10,344 bases of DNA, from contig JAUWJJ010000015.1 in assembly GCA_030607765.1 (NCBI GenBank), positions 1-10,344 of the forward strand. Reading direction: 5' to 3'. Source of the stretch: Candidatus Aerophobota bacterium. Its GTDB lineage: Bacteria; Aerophobota; Aerophobia; Aerophobales; B3-G15. Each line of letters opens with the position of its first letter. Within the stretch, counting starts at the first letter, position 1. Positions 6,941-10,344 of the stretch are shown here, piece by piece. A program made the position numbers and the translations under genes. The notes under the pieces were generated by a model. It was not told the origin of the DNA. It worked only from the letters and a program-made list of their open reading frames with translations, and did not search any database.

Positions 6941-7001
6941 CAGTCTACTTTTCGCCAAAAAAGTTTGCTAAAGAGATATCCAAAACTCCATAAACTTTAC
7001 C

Positions 7002-7023
7002 TTTAGGAAATCTTACCTATTGT
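7002..7023 (-). repeat. Conserved 22-base tail motif, copy 2 (promoter-proximal)
   Basis: The + strand reads TTTAGGAAATCTTACCT then ATTGT, differing from the other two copies at a few bases. It lies immediately downstream of the consensus promoter at 7029-7057, so it would form the first ~20 bases of that transcript. Confidence 0.5.
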
Positions 7024-7028
7024 TTTTC

Positions 7029-7057
7029 ATTATAGGGTTAGTAAGGGGTACTGTCAA
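7029..7057 (-). promoter_or_regulatory. Consensus sigma-70-type promoter facing pyrK
   Basis: On the - strand TTGACA (7052-7057) is followed by exactly 17 bases and then TATAAT (7029-7034), matching the housekeeping consensus at all 12 positions. Transcription would start near 7021-7023 and run toward pyrK, whose start codon is about 370 bases away. The leader would include doublets C and A. No other good promoter is visible between here and pyrK: the TTGACA at 6717-6722 lacks a usable -10. Confidence 0.75.
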
Positions 7058-7176
7058 CTTAAGACCTCCAGTTTCCCGAAAAATCCTTTAATTTGCTTAT
7101 CCATCGATGAGTGTTTTCCAAAAGGTAAACGGTGGGGAAGGTGGGTAATCGTAAGACTCATAGCCTGTTTCTTTTG

Positions 7177-7232
7177 GTAGTTGCGAGGTTTGAGAGCCTG
7201 CGAATCTTACGCAACCTGAAGGTTGCGGCTAC
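7177..7232. repeat. REP-like doublet D, partly degenerate
   Basis: GTAG (7177-7180) is followed by an imperfect hairpin up to about 7200 (CGAGG pairing with CCTGCG, one bulged base). Then comes a perfect hairpin CGCAACCTGAAGGTTGCG (7210-7227), and CTAC at 7229-7232. The spacing matches the other doublets, so the left half looks like a decayed copy. Confidence 0.65.
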
Positions 7233-7234
7233 AG

Positions 7235-7272
7235 TAAATGTAGAGCAGGTCTTTAGACCTGCCAAGAGTAAT
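7235..7272 (+). repeat. GTAG-hairpin direct repeat, unit 1
   Basis: A 38-base unit: TAAATGTAGAGCAGGTCTTT, then AGACCTGCCAAGAGTAAT. The hairpin at 7245-7262 has an 8-bp perfect stem. It is identical to unit 2 over all 38 bases. It is followed by three 8-base near-repeats (ATGCGTGA, ATGCGTTG, ATGCGTGG) at 7271-7294. Confidence 0.88.
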
Positions 7273-7308
7273 GCGTGAATGCGTTGATGCGTGGAAAGAG
7301 CAAAGGAA

Positions 7309-7346
7309 TAAATGTAGAGCAGGTCTTTAGACCTGCCAAGAGTAAT
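7309..7346 (+). repeat. GTAG-hairpin direct repeat, unit 2
   Basis: Identical to unit 1 in sequence and orientation; hairpin at 7319-7336. It is followed by a 7-base tandem repeat, TAATATG twice (7343-7356), which runs into unit 3. Confidence 0.88.
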
Positions 7347-7356
7347 ATGTAATATG

Positions 7357-7380
7357 TAAATGTAGAGCAGGTCTTTAGAC
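7357..7380 (+). repeat. GTAG-hairpin direct repeat, unit 3 (truncated at a gene end)
   Basis: Matches the first 24 bases of units 1 and 2, then stops in mid-hairpin exactly where the stop codon of the RseB-like gene begins on the other strand (7381-7383). Only part of the stem remains, so it cannot form the full 8-bp hairpin. Confidence 0.75.
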
Positions 7381-8394
7381 TTATTTAATAGATCGAACGA
7401 TTTTTACCAGTTCTTTTAGGGATAACTCTCCCATTAATACAAAGGTCTTCTTTTTTATGTTCCACACCAGAGTTTTGCCGTACGGACCTTCTCGGAATCT
7501 TATGCGCATATCATTGAAGTTCATCCATTTGTGATGTTCCATCGTTATCTTTGCAAAAGGTCTCTGGAAGAGGACTATTACCTCCAGTCCATTGGTATAG
7601 GCCAGTTTTACAGCCTTCTTCTTTACCATTATCTCACCTTCTTGAAAGATATACCCGGGAGGTAAATAACCTGGAAAAAAAAGAGGGAAATTAGCTCGAG
7701 CTTTAATTTCCTGTAAAGTGTAGTAAGAAGGTGGAGGAGATTTTTCTAAGATTGGGGGGATTCCGGGAAGTTTATCATAGAGCTTTTCCTTGAAAAAGTG
7801 TTTGTTAAAATCTATCTTGGTATAATGTAAAGATGAGATCAGTTCTTTTTCTGGGGTATATTTTTCTCTTCTTAATATGAAATGAGTTTTTTTATCTATC
7901 CATAATTTCAGAGATGGATTAACCAAGTCTTTTGGGGAGAGAGAAAGCACATAAACTTCTTTTCCCAGCATCTTCGCCTCGGAAATCTTAGAGATATTAA
8001 AGTTTGTGAGCATTACTTTTAGAGCCTTTTCTCTCTTATCTTTTATCCAGGGACAATTGAGAGAAGGAAAAGTCTTTATTTTATCAATTCCTGGGAGATA
8101 TTCTATCCTCTTTTTCCCATCATCAATTATAATTCTGCCCTTTATCCGAGGAGGGTCCAGATATTCCAAATATATAAAATCTGGCTTTTGATAGATTACT
8201 TTAACCACAAAACTGTATATTCGGTTAGAAGTGTAAGTTTGTATTTTTCTTATTCCCTCAAAATCTACCTGAAATTGAGCATCAAAAGACAATTTTAAGA
8301 TATCTTCGCCTTCCTTTGCTAACGATAGAGAATTGGCTAATGTCAGGCTGAAAATAATGAGAAACAGAACTCTCCATAATCTGCTTAGATTCAT
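7381..8394 (-). CDS. Exported RseB/MucB-LolA-like periplasmic protein
   Basis: A 337-residue protein with a signal peptide (about 1-26, ending SLSLA). Residues ~30-215 look like the LolA/RseB lipoprotein-binding fold: strand-rich, with KPDFIYLEYLDPP (70-82), RIIIDDGKKRIEYLP (87-101) and LWIDKKTHFILRREKY (164-179). A second domain (about 224-337) has FPGYLPPGYIF and YTNGLEVIVLFQRP, resembling the C-terminal part of RseB or DUF4367-type domains beside anti-sigma factors. In known systems RseB senses mislocalised lipoproteins or LPS and shields the anti-sigma factor from proteolysis. Position as last gene of a sigma/anti-sigma operon supports that role. The ATG at 8392-8394 lies three bases after the anti-sigma stop, with GAGGG upstream. 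A plain lipoprotein carrier role cannot be excluded. Confidence 0.78.
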   Translation of the reverse strand: MNLSRLWRVLFLIIFSLTLANSLSLAKEGEDILKLSFDAQFQVDFEGIRKIQTYTSNRIYSFVVKVIYQKPDFIYLEYLDPPRIKGRIIIDDGKKRIEYLPGIDKIKTFPSLNCPWIKDKREKALKVMLTNFNISKISEAKMLGKEVYVLSLSPKDLVNPSLKLWIDKKTHFILRREKYTPEKELISSLHYTKIDFNKHFFKEKLYDKLPGIPPILEKSPPPSYYTLQEIKARANFPLFFPGYLPPGYIFQEGEIMVKKKAVKLAYTNGLEVIVLFQRPFAKITMEHHKWMNFNDMRIRFREGPYGKTLVWNIKKKTFVLMGELSLKELVKIVRSIK

Positions 8395-8397
8395 TTC

Positions 8398-8865
8398 TTA
8401 ACGCCCTCCCTCATTAATCAATATCAATGATGTAGCTGGTTCTCTTACGTAGGTAAGGGTTTCTCGGGACAGTAGATATTCTTTCTCGAACCCATCAATG
8501 TTCAAGGAAGTGGGGAACAGATGGGGATAAATCACTGAAAAGAATAAAATCAGTACTAATCCTACTATAATAGCAGCTTTTCCTCCTCGAGGCAGAGCTA
8601 TCCACATCTTCTCAAAGACTCCGGCTCTTTCATACTTGATAGTTTCTATTTCAGGGAACCTTTCTCGAAGACGTTCATAGAAACGAGGCTCGGGACCAGC
8701 AAGGATTACAAGTTTACTTAACTTATGGATTTTCTTGAGCTGTCTGTATTCTCTACCATATCCTGAGCATCTTTTGAGATGCCTCTTAATCCTCCATCTC
8801 TTTAGAAAATCTAATTCTCCATCTATATAAGCGGAGAGATTCTCCCTAAACCACTTACAATTCAC
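8398..8865 (-). CDS. Membrane anti-sigma factor, ZAS-type, with an altered zinc motif
   Basis: A 155-residue protein. The N-terminal anti-sigma domain opens MNCKWFRENLSAYIDGEL, the normal ZAS start with Cys3. The helix RHLKRCSGY carries His29 and Cys33, but the last ligand of H-x3-C-x2-C is Tyr36 (codon TAT, one base from TGT). One membrane helix lies at about 94-113. Residues 114-155 would face the periplasm, where RseB-like proteins and regulated proteases act. The start is GTG 8863-8865 with AGGAG six bases upstream, one base after the sigma-factor stop; the ATG one base earlier in another frame is followed at once by TGA. It would hold the neighbouring sigma factor inactive at the membrane. 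With three ligands, zinc may be weakly bound or absent; many related anti-sigma domains fold without zinc. Confidence 0.87.
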   Translation of the reverse strand: MNCKWFRENLSAYIDGELDFLKRWRIKRHLKRCSGYGREYRQLKKIHKLSKLVILAGPEPRFYERLRERFPEIETIKYERAGVFEKMWIALPRGGKAAIIVGLVLILFFSVIYPHLFPTSLNIDGFEKEYLLSRETLTYVREPATSLILINEGGR

Positions 8866-8866
8866 A

Positions 8867-9448
8867 TTACTCTCCTAAATAAGGTGCAAGTTTCTTTTTT
8901 AATTTTTCTCGAGCTCTAAACAAACGAGATTTTATAGTTCCTTCAGAACATTGGAGAATCTTTGAAAGCTCCTTATAGGATAGATCCTCTATTTCTCGAA
9001 GGATAAAAATTTCTTTCAGTCCATCCGATAGGGAGTCGATAGCTAATTTTATCTTCACTTCCAATTCTTTATTCTTCAAGTCTTCCATAGGGCGTTTAAC
9101 AGTATCCTGTGAGAGTTTCGTGGAGAGAGGATTCTTTTTCTCATCTACCGGATAAGACAAAGAGATGGTTTCAGGTTTTCTTTTGCGAGTATTTTGGGCA
9201 CTGATACAGGCATTTATTGTAATGCGATAAAGCCAGGTAAAGAATTTAGATTTTCCCTTAAATTGGGAAAGACCTCGATAAACTTTAATGAAAATCTCCT
9301 GACAAAGGTCATCAGTATCATTTTTATCTCTCACTGATGCCAAAACTATACTGTAGATTTTAGATTGATATTTTTCCACCAATCTTCTAAAACTGTTTTT
9401 GTCCCCGCTCTTAAACCTGTGAACCAGAACCTCATCGGAAATGCTCAT
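8867..9448 (-). CDS. ECF (sigma-70 group 4) RNA polymerase sigma factor, RpoE-like
   Basis: A 193-residue two-domain sigma factor. Region 2 (about 10-88) includes DLCQEIFIKVYRGL (47-60) and FFTWLYRITINAC (69-81), the core-binding and -10 recognition segments. Region 4 (about 131-189) includes ILREIEDLSYKELSKIL and the recognition helix EGTIKSRLFRAREKLKKKL. The linker (89-127) is Lys-rich and fairly long. There is no extra C-terminal domain. The start is ATG 9446-9448, with only a weak AGG upstream. It is translated just ahead of its anti-sigma factor. Target promoters are not known; a GGAAAC at 9490-9495 upstream of the gene faintly resembles an ECF -35 element, so autoregulation is possible but unproven. 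Confidence 0.95.
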   Translation of the reverse strand: MSISDEVLVHRFKSGDKNSFRRLVEKYQSKIYSIVLASVRDKNDTDDLCQEIFIKVYRGLSQFKGKSKFFTWLYRITINACISAQNTRKRKPETISLSYPVDEKKNPLSTKLSQDTVKRPMEDLKNKELEVKIKLAIDSLSDGLKEIFILREIEDLSYKELSKILQCSEGTIKSRLFRAREKLKKKLAPYLGE

Positions 9449-9475
9449 TTTGCCTATCCAGGGTAGAGAGTCTAT

Positions 9476-9481
9476 ATTATA
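9476..9481 (-). promoter_or_regulatory. TATAAT -10-like element upstream of the sigma gene
   Basis: TATAAT on the - strand, 27 bases before the sigma-factor start codon. No good -35 lies 16-18 bases upstream (AGGCCC is there), and the only TTG-type hexamer, TTGCAA (9504-9509), is 22 bases away. It could be a weak internal promoter needing an activator, or chance. Confidence 0.25.
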
Positions 9482-9506
9482 GTTTAGCAGTTTCCTTGGG
9501 GCCTTG

Positions 9507-9536
9507 CAAGGGGAAAGGATATATCCTTTCCCCTTG
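9507..9536. terminator. Perfect 30-bp palindrome between the sensor and sigma genes
   Basis: Bases 9507-9521 (CAAGGGGAAAGGATA) and 9522-9536 (TATCCTTTCCCCTTG) are exact reverse complements with no spacer. It begins six bases after the stop codons of the Spy-like gene. As RNA it gives a strong hairpin, but no T-run follows on the - strand. It may therefore act as a partial terminator or mRNA-stabilising hairpin, or as a binding site for a dimeric regulator. A second, weaker fold can use its downstream arm: TTTCCCCTTG with CAAGGAAA on the - strand (about 9491-9530). Confidence 0.6.
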
Positions 9537-9542
9537 TGTTTA

Positions 9543-10040
9543 TTAGTGCAAGCGAGAGAAATGTTTCTTTTTCCATCCAGGTTTTATTCCGGGAAAGGGA
9601 AGTTTCTTCAATTGCCCCGGAGTCAAAATCTCCTTTGCTCGGAGTATAAAATTAACCGCCTTTTTGTTTATCTGTGCTTTGATCTTAGCAGTTTCATCTA
9701 TTAGAGAATATATTTTATCTTTATCAAGGGGTTTTTTTAGCCACAGTTTTTGAAGCTTAATCTTCTTTTTTGCCAGCTTGCCGCGCAGATCTACAGTTTG
9801 TTCCTGAAAAGAAAGTCTTAGCCGAGCCAGTTTTACCTTTTGCTCTGAAGTGAGGTTTAAGTTAAATTTTTTCTTTTGCTGGTCCCGGATCCATTTTTGC
9901 TGCCCCTGAGCCTGTTTTTCTTTTATCTGGGGTCGTGAACAATCACAATTTAACCCAGCCCAGGAAACACTCCCCATAGAGAGCACGAACACCACCAGTA
10001 AGAAAACAACTCCTCCTCTTACTTTACAGCTTTTTCTCAT
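9543..10040 (-). CDS. Spy/CpxP-like (LTxxQ motif) periplasmic protein, possible stress or metal sensor
   Basis: A 165-residue exported protein. The signal peptide spans about 1-28 (hydrophobic core VVFLLVVFVLSMGSVSWA, cleavage after Ala28). The mature part is helical and very Lys/Gln-rich. It carries the two LTxxQ signatures of the CpxP/Spy/CnrX fold: LTSEQ (63-67) and LTPGQ (139-143), with about 70 residues between as in that family. Mature Cys32 and Cys34 form a CxC near the N-terminus. Family members are periplasmic chaperones or metal sensors. In the CnrYXH system a CnrX sensor works with an anti-sigma factor and an ECF sigma factor, and this gene stands first in such a cassette. The ATG (10038-10040) follows AAGGAGGAG, with a strong promoter at 10079-10107. 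It could equally be a target of the sigma factor rather than its sensor. Confidence 0.8.
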   Translation of the reverse strand: MRKSCKVRGGVVFLLVVFVLSMGSVSWAGLNCDCSRPQIKEKQAQGQQKWIRDQQKKKFNLNLTSEQKVKLARLRLSFQEQTVDLRGKLAKKKIKLQKLWLKKPLDKDKIYSLIDETAKIKAQINKKAVNFILRAKEILTPGQLKKLPFPGIKPGWKKKHFSRLH

Positions 10041-10078
10041 TTTTTCTCCTCCTTTGTTTTTGGTACAAGTTTAGTTTT

Positions 10079-10107
10079 TCTATAATTTTTTTCCTTTTCT
10101 TTGTCAA
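10079..10107 (-). promoter_or_regulatory. Sigma-70-type promoter of the stress cassette
   Basis: On the - strand TTGACA (10102-10107), a 17-base spacer, and TATAGA (10079-10084). The start codon of the Spy-like gene lies about 38 bases downstream of the -10, behind a strong ribosome site. The -35 hexamer sits eight bases outside doublet B, and the same TTGACA-plus-AGAAAAG sequence flanks doublet A. The repeat copy and the promoter may therefore have moved together. Confidence 0.7.
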
Positions 10108-10114
10108 TTAAGAA

Positions 10115-10168
10115 GTAGTTGCCCAATTCTTTGGGCGGTTTTAATGCGCCGATAAATCGGCAAGCTAC
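10115..10168. repeat. REP-like doublet B
   Basis: GTAG (10115-10118), hairpin GCCCAATTCTTTGGGC (10121-10136), hairpin GCCGATAAATCGGC (10148-10161), CTAC (10165-10168). It is a near-copy of doublet A; the right half and its flank (10140-10177) are identical to A over 38 bases. It lies directly upstream of the stress-cassette promoter. Confidence 0.88.
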
Positions 10169-10194
10169 AGCAATGACGAGCAAGAAAACCCGCA

Positions 10195-10216
10195 TTTTTA
10201 GGAAAACTTACCTGTT
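10195..10216 (-). repeat. Conserved 22-base tail motif, copy 3
   Basis: Identical to copy 1 (6807-6828) over 22 bases and at nearly the same distance from its doublet (27 versus 29 bases), although the 17-19 bases just before it are unrelated. Conservation of the motif but not of its immediate flank suggests selection or a functional end. Confidence 0.65.
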
Positions 10217-10344
10217 TTGAACTATGTGCTACTATATAGTTTGCCGAATCTGAGTCTGTCTGTTTAGACTGAGAAATATAAAAAAAGTTCACTCATTTTT
10301 TTCTTTAAATTCAATAGTATCCTTGACATCTTTTTTGTTTTAAC

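Larger units (their letters stand above)
6651..7380. other. Repeat-rich intergenic region between the pyr operon and the stress cassette
   Basis: About 730 bases without a credible protein gene on either strand. It holds three REP-like doublets (6725-6778, 6889-6940, 7177-7232), three direct GTAG-hairpin units (7235-7272, 7309-7346, 7357-7380), two copies of a 22-base motif (6807-6828, 7002-7023) and a consensus promoter on the - strand (7029-7057). A 10-bp inverted pair, TTTCCTAAAA at 6692-6701 and TTTTAGGAAA at 6808-6817, brackets the first doublet. I see nothing of note in 7058-7170. Confidence 0.8.
10041..10344. other. Intergenic region upstream of the stress cassette
   Basis: Contains the sensor promoter (10079-10107), REP-like doublet B (10115-10168) and a 22-base tail motif (10195-10216). 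Beyond that there is only A/T-rich sequence with a small palindrome, ACTATATAGT. TTGACA on the + strand at 10323-10328 could be the -35 of a gene beyond the right edge, but the -10 would lie outside the window. I see no convincing gene on either strand. Confidence 0.6.

Noticed and set aside
6997..7020. Seven-residue leader peptide (ATG GAG TTT TGG ...) downstream of the consensus promoter
   Set aside because: Very short, with a weak ribosome site, and not shared by the other copies of the adjacent motif; no attenuator pairing tied to it could be seen.
7235..7380. Possible CRISPR array from three regularly repeated units
   Set aside because: Only three units, with spacers of unequal length (36 and 10 bases) made of tandem repeats. 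The repeat carries the GTAG-hairpin signature of REPs and there are no cas genes.
10037..10193. 52-codon reading frame on the - strand ending in an ATGA overlap with the Spy-like gene
   Set aside because: The overlap looks attractive, but the frame crosses doublet B and the promoter at 10079-10107, is mostly Lys/Glu from A-rich DNA at its end, and has no ribosome site at its ATG.
10104..10292. 62-codon reading frame on the - strand upstream of the stress cassette
   Set aside because: It starts at a GTG without a ribosome site and runs straight through doublet B and the tail motif. Related frames appear in doublet A only because the DNA is repeated, so it is a by-product of the repeat.

Overview
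The window reads as chromosomal DNA from a low-GC, probably anaerobic, two-membrane bacterium, likely from an uncultured lineage. It has a NAD-type (class 1B) dihydroorotate dehydrogenase, a LolA/RseB-fold periplasmic protein next to an ECF sigma factor, a CpxP/Spy-like periplasmic protein, and frequent TTG/GTG starts. Phyla such as Aerophobota, Atribacterota or Omnitrophota would fit, but the phylum is my guess; nothing in the window fixes it.

Left part (1-2794, + strand): the end of a sugar or polyol ABC uptake operon. It holds the tail of a substrate-binding protein, two MalF/MalG-type permeases overlapping by 11 bases, a 56-codon two-helix membrane protein that resembles the C-terminal half of the DUF2160/GlpU accessory family, and a short-chain dehydrogenase of the polyol/gluconate type. 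Together they suggest import and oxidation of a polyol or sugar acid. No ATPase gene is present.

Middle (2899-6650, - strand): a tightly packed operon in the order pyrK, a DRG/Obg-type TGS-domain GTPase, pyrD, and a CaCA-family cation antiporter. Its junctions are stop codons abutting or overlapping the next start. The GTPase sits between the two subunit genes of one enzyme complex and has unusual G3 and G4 motifs.

Right part (7381-10040, - strand): an envelope-stress cassette in the order Spy/CpxP-like sensor, ECF sigma factor, membrane anti-sigma factor, RseB/LolA-like protein. It starts from a clear TTGACA-N17-TATAGA promoter. A perfect 30-bp palindrome separates the sensor gene from the sigma gene. 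The anti-sigma factor lacks the last cysteine of its zinc motif.

Between operons: the gaps at 2795-2898, 6651-7380 and 10041-10344 are filled with REP-like hairpins. Each is preceded by GTAG, and most are arranged as head-to-head doublets of 52-56 bases (GTAG-hairpin ... hairpin-CTAC). Stem sequences differ between copies but base pairing is kept, as expected for elements handled by a REP-associated Y1 transposase (RAYT). No such transposase is in the window. A separate motif of about 22 bases recurs three times beside the doublets, once just downstream of a perfect-consensus promoter (7029-7057) aimed at pyrK.
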